Shown in pieces: positions 9,497 to 17,273 of a stretch of DNA of 64,000 bases (the stretch's first letter is position 1; every line of letters starts with the position of its first letter). Under the pieces are notes generated by a model. That model made no database searches and had not been told where the DNA came from. It worked only from the letters and a program-made list of their open reading frames with translations. The DNA comes from Candidatus Gastranaerophilales bacterium (lineage in GTDB: Bacteria; Cyanobacteriota; Vampirovibrionia; Gastranaerophilales; Gastranaerophilaceae). The position numbers and the translations under genes are program-made. The stretch covers positions 1 to 64,000 of the forward strand of contig CALUWA010000002.1 of NCBI GenBank assembly GCA_944324365.1, read 5' to 3'.

Positions 9497-10276
9497 ATGA
9501 TTAAAAAACTGCTTTGCACAATTTTTCTGTTGTGTTTAATATTAACAGGCTGCGGCTTAAAAAAACCGCAGGATGATTATGACGCGATAAAAGAACGCGG
9601 AAAACTGATTGTCGGTGTCAGAAGCGACACAAGACCTTTCGGGTATAGAAATATTGAAGGCAAGCTTCAAGGTTTTGATATTGATTTGGCAAGGATTATT
9701 TCAAAACATATCTTTACCGATATGAATGATGTCGAATTTGTTCCGGTTACGGCTTCAAACAGAATAAGCATGCTAAATTCCGGCAAAGTCGATATGCTTA
9801 TTGCAACTATGTCTATTACAGATCAAAGACGACTTGTTGTTGATTTTTCAAAACCTTATTATATGGCAGGACAGGCAATACTTATAAAAAGAGGTTCTAA
9901 TATCGCTTCTATTAAACAATTAAGCGGCAAACGTGTGATTATTGTCTACGGTTCCACAGGTGAAATGAGTGTCAGAATGAATGCGCCGGAAGCGATTATT
10001 AGAGGCTACAAGAACTATCATCTCGCTTATCAGGCGTTAAAGAACGGTGAAGCTGATGCAATGATTGCGGATGATACTATTCTGTATAACCTTGCGCTTG
10101 ATGACCCGGCAGTAAAAATTCTTGATAAAAGATTTTCAAAAGAACCGTATGCCGTGGCATTCAGAAAAGGTGAAGAATCAGCAAAACTTAGAGAATCCGT
10201 AGACTTTACCATAAATTTACTTGAGCACAGCGGCAAATTGCGCGATTTGCAGATGAAATGGGGGATTAGACAGTAA
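9497..10276 (+). CDS. Solute-binding lipoprotein, SBP_bac_3 (polar amino acid) family
   Basis: 259 residues. Lipoprotein signal with lipobox LTGC (Cys about residue 19). The mature part begins with the family pattern KLIVGVRSDTRPFGYR and contains GFDIDLAR and DMLIATMSITDQR. It should bind an amino acid or related small molecule outside the inner membrane and pass it to an ABC permease, or act as an orphan sensor; no permease gene is adjacent. AAGAGAGG precedes the ATG. Its stop overlaps the aroC start (TAATG), so the two are translationally coupled although functionally unrelated. Confidence 0.85.
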   Translation: MIKKLLCTIFLLCLILTGCGLKKPQDDYDAIKERGKLIVGVRSDTRPFGYRNIEGKLQGFDIDLARIISKHIFTDMNDVEFVPVTASNRISMLNSGKVDMLIATMSITDQRRLVVDFSKPYYMAGQAILIKRGSNIASIKQLSGKRVIIVYGSTGEMSVRMNAPEAIIRGYKNYHLAYQALKNGEADAMIADDTILYNLALDDPAVKILDKRFSKEPYAVAFRKGEESAKLRESVDFTINLLEHSGKLRDLQMKWGIRQ

Positions 10277-11313
10277 TGTTGGAAAAATTCAGGTTTTTAA
10301 CGGCCGGAGAAAGCCACGGAAAATGCTTAACTGCAATTATTGACGGTTTGCCGGCAAATCTTGAAATAGATATTGAATTTATAAATTCTGAGCTTAAACG
10401 CCGCCAGCAGGGTTACGGCAGAGGCGGCCGGATGAAAATCGAATCCGATACCGTGGAAATTACATCGGGTGTTCGGTTCGGAAAAACTCTGGGTTCTCCT
10501 CTTACATTAGTTATTTATAACAAAGATTTTGAAAACTGGTCAAAAATTATGAGTGTAAATTCAGAAGATGAAACTTCCGAAAAATCTTTTACGGCTTACC
10601 GTCCCGGGCATGCGGATTATGCCGGAAGTATCAAATATAACCAAAAAGATTTGCGAAATATTCTCGAACGCTCAAGCGCCCGCGGAACAGCGGCAGAGGT
10701 TGCAGTGGGGGCTGTTGCAAAACTGCTTCTCAAGCATTACGGAATAACCTGGAATTCCAACATTATTCAAATAGGGCAAGGCAAAACAGAAGAAGAATTT
10801 CATTCGGAAATAGACAAGGCAAAGGAAGCCGGAGATACTTTGGGCGGAAAGTTTGAGGTGATTTTTGAAAATCTTCCTGTAGGTCTTGGTTCTCATGTTC
10901 AGTGGGACAGAAAATTAGACGGCAAAATTGCACAGGCAGTTATGAGTATTCCTGCCGTAAAATCTGTTTCTTTCGGAAACGGTCAGCACGGATATAAAAT
11001 CCCCGGAAGTGAATTTCATGACCAGATGTATGCCGAAAACGGCAAAACTATTCGCAAAACAAATAACGCCGGCGGAGTCGAAGGCGGTATGACCAATGGA
11101 GAACCGCTTGTTGTAAAAGCTGTTATGAAGCCTATTCCGACATTAAAAACACCTCTCAACACTGTTGACAGCTCTGATATGACAGAAACAACAGCACATT
11201 TTGAACGCTCTGACACATGTGCGGTCGAGGCTTGCGCAGTAGTTGCAGAAGCGCGTATTGCCTGTGTATTAGCAAACGAAATTATGCTCAATAACCCTTG
11301 TGATTTTGTTTAG
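10276..11313 (+). CDS. aroC: Chorismate synthase
   Basis: Last step of the shikimate pathway: EPSP to chorismate with reduced FMN. 345 residues, slightly short of the usual 350-390. Family signatures: GESHGKCL near residue 13, RRQQGYGRGGRMKIE, RPGHADYAG, and RSSARGTAAEVAVGAVA (usual RSS-R-TA pattern). The C-terminal ND-type segment is also present. One-base overlap with the upstream lipoprotein gene; convergent 4-bp overlap with the MNT gene. Confidence 0.95.
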   Translation: MLEKFRFLTAGESHGKCLTAIIDGLPANLEIDIEFINSELKRRQQGYGRGGRMKIESDTVEITSGVRFGKTLGSPLTLVIYNKDFENWSKIMSVNSEDETSEKSFTAYRPGHADYAGSIKYNQKDLRNILERSSARGTAAEVAVGAVAKLLLKHYGITWNSNIIQIGQGKTEEEFHSEIDKAKEAGDTLGGKFEVIFENLPVGLGSHVQWDRKLDGKIAQAVMSIPAVKSVSFGNGQHGYKIPGSEFHDQMYAENGKTIRKTNNAGGVEGGMTNGEPLVVKAVMKPIPTLKTPLNTVDSSDMTETTAHFERSDTCAVEACAVVAEARIACVLANEIMLNNPCDFV

Positions 11314-11615
11314 AAAACTTTTACCAGCGTCGGTTCGATGAGTTTGTAAAATGAATTGTCCATTTGGGAATAATCGGACAAATTTACTCTATACGGTATC
11401 TTGCTCTCGTTAAATTCACGCTCCAGCACGGCAAGGATTAAATAGTCAACAGATTCTTTTGATTTTACCAGAATATCAAGGTCAGATGCTTTTGTGAAAT
11501 CTCCTTTAACACGGGAACCATAGTAATAAAATTCATAAGGATAACCTCTCAGAATTTCTTTTATAATAGCTTCTTCTTTTTCGGTTACTCCACTAATCAT
11601 CTTCCAATACTCCAT
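11310..11615 (-). CDS. MNT-type minimal nucleotidyltransferase (antitoxin of HEPN/MNT pair)
   Basis: 101 residues with the nucleotidyltransferase core GSRVKGDFTKASDLDILV (GS...D-x-D metal site, residues about 33-50) and a third acidic residue near RVNLSD. In known HEPN/MNT modules the MNT protein adenylylates the HEPN toxin on tyrosines, or serves as its antitoxin. It starts 23 bp inside the end of the upstream HEPN gene, so the two are coupled. An alternative is a DNA polymerase beta-like housekeeping NTase of unknown role. Confidence 0.85.
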   Translation of the reverse strand: MEYWKMISGVTEKEEAIIKEILRGYPYEFYYYGSRVKGDFTKASDLDILVKSKESVDYLILAVLEREFNESKIPYRVNLSDYSQMDNSFYKLIEPTLVKVF

Positions 11616-12012
11616 TCAATGCGTTTATGAGATATTCAACATCTTTCATAAACCTTGGAATAATATCTATTATTTTATATGTATCGTTATCATTATATTC
11701 GTGAGAAGTAATATTTCGGAGTTCTCTGTAATCTGCCCAGTTTTCAAAATTCTCAATCAAATTAAGTCCGTACATTTCACGAAATATGTTATTAATTGAT
11801 AATTCTTTTTCCGTTTTGTCATACTCCTTTTTCAGAAATTTGTTCATTATTTTTTTTGATGTTTCGTAAGTATATTCAAAACGTTTTATGCAAGAATCTT
11901 TTATGTAGTTTTTCAGTTTTTCATCTTTTTGGCTGCAATAATCACTGTAGCACTCTTTAAGCGTATTAAAACTGTTTTCTAAATTCATTAAGCTTAATTC
12001 TGACTTTTTCAT
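11593..12012 (-). CDS. HEPN-domain protein (HI0074-type nucleotidyltransferase partner)
   Basis: 139 residues from the ATG at 12012, which has AAGAGG 6 nt upstream. The longer frame running to 12282 has no ribosome site and overlaps trmFO. All-helical protein resembling the NTase substrate-binding family. It contains RNITSHEY (about residue 99-106), matching the Rx4H motif of HEPN ribonucleases. Together with the MNT gene it forms a likely type VII toxin-antitoxin module. It sits divergent from trmFO. Confidence 0.83.
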   Translation of the reverse strand: MKKSELSLMNLENSFNTLKECYSDYCSQKDEKLKNYIKDSCIKRFEYTYETSKKIMNKFLKKEYDKTEKELSINNIFREMYGLNLIENFENWADYRELRNITSHEYNDNDTYKIIDIIPRFMKDVEYLINALNGVLEDD

Positions 12013-12082
12013 AAATACCTCTTTTTTATTATACCATACTTTTTCGGTTGACAGTGATTTATCTCGAAAGTAAACTTGTTTT

Positions 12083-13408
12083 ATGGAAGTTAAAGTTATA
12101 GGTGCAGGCCTTGCGGGTTCGGAAGCCGCATTGCAGCTTGCAAAAAGAGGTATTAAAGTTAAATTATATGAAATGCGCCCCAAAAAATCCACAGGCGCGC
12201 ATGTTACGGATAAATTTGCGGAATTTGTCTGCTCAAACAGCTTGGGTTCTGCGGATTGTTCTAACGCCTCGGGACTTCTCAAAAAAGAGATGCAAATTTT
12301 GGGCGGCGAGCTTATAAATATTGCGTATGACTGCGCACTTCCTGCAGGCGGGGCACTCGCAATCGACAGAGAAGGATTTTCTCAAAAAGTTACGGAAAAA
12401 ATTTGCGCTGAAAAAAATATTGAGGTCATAAGAGAAGAAATAACGGAAATCCCAGATGGGGTTGTTATTATGGCATCCGGCCCTTTGACAAGCGAGCCGC
12501 TCGCAAATTCAATAAAAGAATTTACCCAAAGCGAACACTTACACTTTTTTGACGCAATTGCGCCGATTGTTGAATATGACAGCATTGATTTTAGTAAAGC
12601 TTTTATGGCAAGCCGCTATGACAAAGGCGAAGCCTCTTATATTAACTGCCCGATGAATAAAGAAGAGTACGAGCGGTTCTATAATATTCTTATTAACGCG
12701 CCGAAAATTGAACTCAAAAGTTTTGAAAAAGGTGCAAAGTTTTTCGAAAGCTGCCTGCCGATTGAAGTTCTTGCTTCACGCGGGGTGGATACTTTGAGAT
12801 TTGGCCCGATGAAGCCTGTCGGGCTTGTGGATAAGCGTACGGGCATAGAAAACTATGCGGTTGTTCAGTTAAGACAAGATAACTCCGCAAAAACTCTCTA
12901 TAATCTTGTCGGATTTCAGACGAATTTGAAATGGGGGGCACAAAAAGAATTGCTTCATTCAATTCCGGGACTGGAAAATGCAAATATTGTGCGGTATGGG
13001 GTTATGCATAGGAATACTTTCATAAATTCCCCAAAACTGATTAATGCGACGCTCCAGACCCGCAAGTGTCCTGACCTGTTTTTTGCGGGACAAATTACCG
13101 GAACGGAAGGTTATACAGAATCAATAGCCAGCGGACTGTTGGCGGGAATTAATGCCGCAAGATATCTGACAGGCATGGAGCTTTTAGAACTGCCAAAAGA
13201 AACGATGCTTGGCGCGTTGACACATTATATTTCAGATGAAGAACATACGAAATTCCAGCCGATAAATTCAAATTGGGGCTTGGTACCTCCAGTGGAGCTT
13301 CCGAAGAAAGAAAGAAAAAACAAGAAACTTAAAGCGGAATTGATATCCAAGCGTTCTGTCGAGGTTTTGGAAAGTATAAAAGAAAAGTGCCAGGGGCGGC
13401 ACTTTTAG
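12083..13408 (+). CDS. trmFO: Folate/FAD-dependent tRNA (uracil-54-C5)-methyltransferase
   Basis: Makes m5U54 in the T-loop of tRNA using methylene-THF and FADH2. 441 residues, the family length. N-terminal FAD motif GAGLAGSEAA (residues 7-16), then EMRPKKSTGAH and VCSNSLGS, all hallmarks of TrmFO. The C-terminal GxxTGTEGYxES-type segment (GQITGTEGYTESIASG) completes the FAD fold. Monocistronic, divergent from the HEPN/MNT pair. Confidence 0.96.
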   Translation: MEVKVIGAGLAGSEAALQLAKRGIKVKLYEMRPKKSTGAHVTDKFAEFVCSNSLGSADCSNASGLLKKEMQILGGELINIAYDCALPAGGALAIDREGFSQKVTEKICAEKNIEVIREEITEIPDGVVIMASGPLTSEPLANSIKEFTQSEHLHFFDAIAPIVEYDSIDFSKAFMASRYDKGEASYINCPMNKEEYERFYNILINAPKIELKSFEKGAKFFESCLPIEVLASRGVDTLRFGPMKPVGLVDKRTGIENYAVVQLRQDNSAKTLYNLVGFQTNLKWGAQKELLHSIPGLENANIVRYGVMHRNTFINSPKLINATLQTRKCPDLFFAGQITGTEGYTESIASGLLAGINAARYLTGMELLELPKETMLGALTHYISDEEHTKFQPINSNWGLVPPVELPKKERKNKKLKAELISKRSVEVLESIKEKCQGRHF

Positions 13409-13438
13409 ATGTTCCATATGTCTTAATTACTAATCAAT

Positions 13439-14203
13439 TTAATAAGAATTTCCGTAATAGTTAACCGGATATACATTTGTATTCAAATAGGTATCGCCGA
13501 TAGTGTAAATTGTATGTCTTGTACCTGCGGGGATTACGCCGTCGCCGCCTTTAACCAATAGCAGCGGCCATACAATCAGCCAGCCAATGTGACTCCAATA
13601 TCTGCTGGATCCTTTTTCGGTAATTGAACCGGACATATTAATCGGGCTGCTTCCGCCGTTATTTAGTTTGAAGTTTCCGACCTGAATTTCTCCCGGAATT
13701 CCGAAGATAAAGTTATTTTTCTTGTTTAAAACTTCTGCAGTGGCTCTTGTGCCGGCTTTTATAACGGTTACTCCATTTATTATTACCGGACTATCTACGG
13801 AAAATTCAACAGTCTGCCCTTTGTTCAGATAATCTGCGTTGATTTCCTGCGTATTATGAATGGTAACAGCAGTGCCTGCGGGGATTTTGAAACCCTGCGG
13901 CTGGTACGAGTTATAAGTATTGGAAATTGGCATCTGTGTGAATGTTTGTTGGTAATCAGGCTGCCTATATTGCTGTGTTTGCGGCAATGAAATATTTTGC
14001 TGACTGTATTGAGGAGTTTGTAGAGTTTGAGCCGGAGTATTTTGCGGTGTTGATTGCGGAAACCAATCCTTATCCGGGGCTTGATATTGTACGGGTTGAT
14101 TACCGAAAACCCAATTGCCTTCATCTGCATAAGCCTTTGTAAAATTCGTTAATGACAGCAAAACTCCCAAAATAGTAAGTATTAACGCTGATTTTTTATA
14201 CAT
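13439..14203 (-). CDS. Secreted Gln/Pro-rich protein of unknown function
   Basis: 254 residues with an N-terminal signal peptide (basic MYKK, hydrophobic core to about residue 24, cleavage after AYA). Residues about 35-110 are Gln/Pro/Tyr-rich low complexity. The rest looks like a beta-rich domain with two copies of a PAGT motif (PAGTAVTIHN; PAGTRHTIYT), which I do not recognise as a named family. One hydrophobic segment (WLIVWPLLLV) lies near residue 212. AGAGG precedes the ATG. It is divergent from the leaderless small-HTH gene at 14347. Confidence 0.65.
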   Translation of the reverse strand: MYKKSALILTILGVLLSLTNFTKAYADEGNWVFGNQPVQYQAPDKDWFPQSTPQNTPAQTLQTPQYSQQNISLPQTQQYRQPDYQQTFTQMPISNTYNSYQPQGFKIPAGTAVTIHNTQEINADYLNKGQTVEFSVDSPVIINGVTVIKAGTRATAEVLNKKNNFIFGIPGEIQVGNFKLNNGGSSPINMSGSITEKGSSRYWSHIGWLIVWPLLLVKGGDGVIPAGTRHTIYTIGDTYLNTNVYPVNYYGNSY

Positions 14204-14276
14204 TTCTCACCTCTTCTGAAATTTTAATTTTTACATTATTATCTTTATAAATTAATAATTTTACTAATTTATAATG

Positions 14277-14302
14277 AATTTTCTTAATTTATAAAGAAAA
14301 TT
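14277..14302. promoter_or_regulatory. Inverted repeat between divergent genes (candidate operator)
   Basis: Perfect 9-nt arms AATTTTCTT (14277-14285) and AAGAAAATT (14294-14302) around an 8-nt spacer, in the 143-bp gap between the secreted-protein gene and the small HTH gene. Confidence 0.5.
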
Positions 14303-14334
14303 ATATAAATTTATGTAAAATTTGTCAAGTCCTA

Positions 14335-14340
14335 TATAAT
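14335..14340 (+). promoter_or_regulatory. -10 box giving a probable leaderless transcript
   Basis: TATAAT ends 6 nt before the ATG at 14347, so transcription should begin at or next to the start codon. There is no ribosome binding site. The paralogue at 53529 shows the same arrangement. Confidence 0.6.
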
Positions 14341-14346
14341 TGAGAG

Positions 14347-14553
14347 ATGGATGTTCGTAACGAGTTAAAATATATATTAGGGAAAGAGGCCGTAACCCTG
14401 TCCAAAATGGCCGAGCTGATGACAGAAAAAACCGGCAAAAAATATACAGTAAATACCCTCTCCGGAAAATTAATCCGTAAATCAATAACCCTTGAAGAAA
14501 CCTCAACCCTGCTCGAAATTTTGGGATATCATATAGAGTTTGTGAAGGGATAA
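14347..14553 (+). CDS. Small helix-turn-helix-like protein, paralogue of 53529
   Basis: 68 residues, probably a DNA-binding regulator. It aligns end to end with the 69-residue product at 53529: MD-(V/I)-(R/K)-(N/S)-E-(L/I)-K at the start, a middle pattern TGKKYTVNTLSGKL / TGKYYSYNNISNKM, and EILGYHIEF / NILGYELNY at the end. The helical layout fits a compact XRE-like HTH, but I cannot prove DNA binding. Predicted leaderless mRNA. It is divergent from a secreted-protein gene, as the paralogue is from a prepilin gene. Confidence 0.7.
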   Translation: MDVRNELKYILGKEAVTLSKMAELMTEKTGKKYTVNTLSGKLIRKSITLEETSTLLEILGYHIEFVKG

Positions 14554-14574
14554 TTTTAATGCTGGTGCAAATAA

Positions 14575-15522
14575 GTGAATAAAGAAGATAAACAAGAATA
14601 TATTACTTTATTGAAGAAGTGTTTAGATAATAATAGTTACGATATAGCAAAATTTATTGAATACAAACATAAAATAATTCCTCCAAAGTTATATCGTTAT
14701 AGAGCTTATAATAATGATAATATAGAAAGTTTAAGAAAAGAATATATTTGGCTAAGTAGTCCAAATGATTTTAATGATCTGTTTGATAGTAGTGTATCAA
14801 TAAATCTATTAGATAAAAATACCATACGTCATGTGTTAAGTTCTACAATTAAAGAGGCAAATATAAAGTTTTCACATTATGAATTAAAAAAATTAGAAAA
14901 TTTAGTTCATAGAGTAATTGGTGGGGAGAATCTAATAACTTTTAAAGAATTACTTGATCGTAATGAGTATACAAATATTAAACAAAAATTATTATCAAAA
15001 GGAGGTTCTATTCAAGATTTGTATGAGGCATTTAAAACGGAAAATAAATATGAATTGAAGATGTTTGATAAAATTAAGTGTAAAATAACTTGTTTTTCGG
15101 AAAAATATGATAATATTTTGATGTGGTCACATTATGCTGATTCAAATAAAGGTTTTTGCCTTGAATACGATACAACTCAAATAAAAAAGACTTTGTATCC
15201 AATTTTGTATCAAAGAAATACTAAATTTTTAAACAAAATACTAAAAGAATTTAATGGCAGGAATTATAATAAAAATACTATACAAGCATTTTGCGTAACT
15301 ACAAAATACGTAGGTTGGCAGTATGAAAAAGAATGGAGATATATTGGCGATCCTAATAAGGAATCTTTTCACTTAAAACCAACAGGAATTTATTTGGGTA
15401 CAAATATAACTACGGAGCATTATGCTGAACTCTGCGAACTAGCTAAAGAAAAAAAAATTAATATAAAACAAATGTATCCAATCATAGGAAAATATAAGAT
15501 TAAGGCTAAAAAAATATTATAA
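14575..15522 (+). CDS. DUF2971-domain protein
   Basis: 315 residues. It shows the DUF2971 pattern: PPKLYRYRAY, IWLSSPNDFNDLFDS, ITCFSEKYDNILMWSHYAD and GFCLEYD, then VGWQYEKEWRYIG. Function is unknown; family members occur on mobile and accessory DNA. The start is GTG because a stop codon lies immediately upstream in frame. A well-placed AAGGGA (14545-14550) instead serves a 7-codon frame beginning ATG at 14559 that ends across the GTG, suggesting coupled translation. The gene is visibly more AT-rich than its housekeeping neighbours, which hints at transfer. Confidence 0.8.
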   Translation: MNKEDKQEYITLLKKCLDNNSYDIAKFIEYKHKIIPPKLYRYRAYNNDNIESLRKEYIWLSSPNDFNDLFDSSVSINLLDKNTIRHVLSSTIKEANIKFSHYELKKLENLVHRVIGGENLITFKELLDRNEYTNIKQKLLSKGGSIQDLYEAFKTENKYELKMFDKIKCKITCFSEKYDNILMWSHYADSNKGFCLEYDTTQIKKTLYPILYQRNTKFLNKILKEFNGRNYNKNTIQAFCVTTKYVGWQYEKEWRYIGDPNKESFHLKPTGIYLGTNITTEHYAELCELAKEKKINIKQMYPIIGKYKIKAKKIL

Positions 15523-15662
15523 GTATTTAAGATGCAATTACTTAGCTGTAAATTTATAAATGCGCAAAATCTAAACAAAAAACACTAATTTCTTCAAAAT
15601 CCCATCAGTCAAAAAAGTAAAACAGCAGCCGGAAAAATTTATAATCCCATATCCTCAAAGTA

Positions 15663-16328
15663 TTATATCAAAACTGACATATTTTTTATTATGCGGCCGA
15701 TTATTTTAAAATCTACGTTTTCTAAATCTTCCTTATTATAAATTGTTTCATTGTAGTTTTGGTTGAAGTAATAAAACTTTACAGAACCATCCATTTTTTG
15801 CTTAATCCCATTTATAAATATAAGGTTATCTTCGTTGGTTGTATAAGCATATATTCCGCTGCTCAAAATGTCGTTGTCTTTTGTATCTATTATAAGCAAA
15901 TCGTTATTCCGTATCGGCAAAACTCCGCCATTCATTCCGTCCCCGGGCATTTTTGCAAGACGCAGAGTCTTTTCATCCTTTTTCCAAACGTTTCTTACAA
16001 GTTCTCTGTCAAGCCACAGGCTTATCATAAGCGGATTTTTAATGGTATTTTTTACAAGCGGATTTTCATAATAGCTTATCTCAATCGCATTCTCGCTGTA
16101 GCCGGAAAATACAGAAACATTGTCATCTTCATCTTTGTAATCCGCCAAAATATTACACCCGTAATGACTGATAAGTTTTGCCGCCTCTGAAACTTTTAAC
16201 TCGCTTTTACGTATTATACGTTTGTTTAGTGCAACGGCTGAAATCCCCAAAACTTTTGCAATTTCTGTCTGTGAAATTATCTTCTTAGTATGCAGCTGCA
16301 ACGACAATATTGCGTCCGAAATTAACAT
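15663..16328 (-). CDS. XRE/S24 phage-repressor-like regulator lacking the catalytic Ser
   Basis: 221 residues from the ATG at 16328 (AAGG 8 nt upstream); a longer frame would need a TTG at 16412. The N-terminal HTH is about residues 15-55 (SQTEIAKVLGISAVALNKRI). The C-terminal half matches the LexA/CI-like S24 fold: LAKMPGDGMNGGVLPIRNND, where the usual motif is GDSM. The nucleophile position is therefore Gly, so self-cleavage is unlikely. A Lys in the QKMDGSVKFYYF region could be the partner Lys. It probably represses accessory genes and its divergent promoter. Confidence 0.8.
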   Translation of the reverse strand: MLISDAILSLQLHTKKIISQTEIAKVLGISAVALNKRIIRKSELKVSEAAKLISHYGCNILADYKDEDDNVSVFSGYSENAIEISYYENPLVKNTIKNPLMISLWLDRELVRNVWKKDEKTLRLAKMPGDGMNGGVLPIRNNDLLIIDTKDNDILSSGIYAYTTNEDNLIFINGIKQKMDGSVKFYYFNQNYNETIYNKEDLENVDFKIIGRIIKNMSVLI

Positions 16329-16395
16329 TATATTTACCTTTTTCTTGTACTTTGCGATTAATTTATTTTTGCTATTCTTAATCCAACTTAATGTA

Positions 16396-16424
16396 TTGAC
16401 AAATATAACCAAAATGTATATAAT
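16396..16424 (+). promoter_or_regulatory. Consensus sigma-70 promoter
   Basis: TTGACA (16396-16401), 17-nt spacer, TATAAT (16419-16424). It fires rightward toward the LuxR-type gene at 16654, leaving a leader of about 220 nt, and lies in the upstream region of the divergent S24-type regulator. Confidence 0.75.
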
Positions 16425-16601
16425 ATAGTCATAATGTCTATTTGTATTTGATATGTTTGTATGAAATATATTTATAGTACCGCAAAAAAAATCCTGTGTC
16501 TATTTTATTTTATATGTTACAAAAAATTTACAAAAAGACTTATAAGTTATTCTTAAATAAAGATTTTTTGAGTTTTTATAGAGGAGTAACACAGTGCGGG
16601 A

Positions 16602-16630
16602 ATTTTTCTATTGCAACCTGATAGAAAAAT
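16602..16630 (+). promoter_or_regulatory. Perfect 10-bp inverted repeat in the leader of the LuxR-type gene
   Basis: ATTTTTCTAT (16602-16611) and ATAGAAAAAT (16621-16630) with 9-nt loop, ending 5 nt before the Shine-Dalgarno region TTGGGGGA. It could be an RNA hairpin affecting translation or a protein-binding site. Confidence 0.55.
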
Positions 16631-16653
16631 AACATTTGGGGGAATTGATATTT

Positions 16654-16917
16654 ATGTATGACTTAAGCCAAAGAGAGCAGGAAATATTGCATTATATTTG
16701 CCGCGGGTTAAACAACAAGGAAATTGCACAGATTTTGTTTGTTAGTCCGAATACTATAAAAGCTCAAGTTAGTACTATTCTTAAAAAGTTTGGTGTGGAT
16801 AACAGAACTATTGTTGCATATATTGCCGGCTGCCAGGAACTTATTGAAAAGAACCAGACAGAAAGCACTGTCCCTTGCGGCACCGATACCGCTAAAGAAA
16901 AAGTTACTTGTGACTGA
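16654..16917 (+). CDS. Orphan LuxR/GerE-type helix-turn-helix regulator
   Basis: 87 residues consisting almost only of the GerE HTH: LSQREQEILHYICRGL, NNKEIAQILFVSPNTIKAQV, and a closing helix ILKKFGVDNRT. No receiver or ligand domain is present, so it would act as a stand-alone DNA-binding protein. The ATG at 16654 is chosen because GGGGGA lies upstream; the frame extends to a TTG at 16636 that overlaps that site. The coding end runs into an octamer repeat array. Confidence 0.85.
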   Translation: MYDLSQREQEILHYICRGLNNKEIAQILFVSPNTIKAQVSTILKKFGVDNRTIVAYIAGCQELIEKNQTESTVPCGTDTAKEKVTCD

Positions 16918-17205
16918 GTGACTGAGTGACTGAGTGATTAAGTCATTGGGTAATTAAGAATTACGTTCGTTTTACTCTAGAATACAAAGCAATCCAGGAA
17001 AAAGATCGCACAACGGAGTGCGCGATGCCAGGTTCTTGCATATCTTGCCGGTCACATGTCATCGCGGAAGGCGAAGCCTGTCCGCGATCTATGGATTGCT
17101 TCGTCGCAAAGCTCCTCGCAATGGCGTAAAGCATCCTATCGAAAATTCGACCTCACAATGATGTAAAATACTCTACCTACAATCCACTTAATGACTTAGT
17201 TCCTT
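16912..17205. repeat. Interspersed mosaic repeat, copy C, with octamer array at the left border
   Basis: Begins with tandem octamers of RAYTRAGT type (GACTGAGT three times, then GATTAAGT; about 16913-16946). It holds GCAATCCAGG...GATCGCG and CATGTCATCGCGG...CGCGATC modules, ends ATGGATTGCTTCG, and closes with the same octamer word inverted (ACTTAATGACTTAGT, about 17188-17202). No gene is seen in 16918-17273. Confidence 0.7.
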
Positions 17206-17214
17206 TTAAAATAT

Positions 17215-17248
17215 AAACACGGACAACCCAAAGGGCTGTCCGTGTTTT
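17215..17248. terminator. Terminator downstream of the GGGtGRT gene
   Basis: Stem AAACACGGACA / TGTCCGTGTTT with an inner CCC/GGG pair and AAA loop; works for leftward transcription and probably both ways. Confidence 0.85.
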
Positions 17249-17273
17249 AAATTGTTTTGATTTTTTGCAGACT

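Noticed and set aside
12013..12282. N-terminal extension of the HEPN protein to 229 residues
   Set aside because: It would overlap trmFO by 200 bp; a good ribosome site supports the start at 12012.
16912..16946. Octamer array as a possible CRISPR start
   Set aside because: Units are 8 nt and directly adjacent, with no spacers. No array or cas gene was seen in the window.
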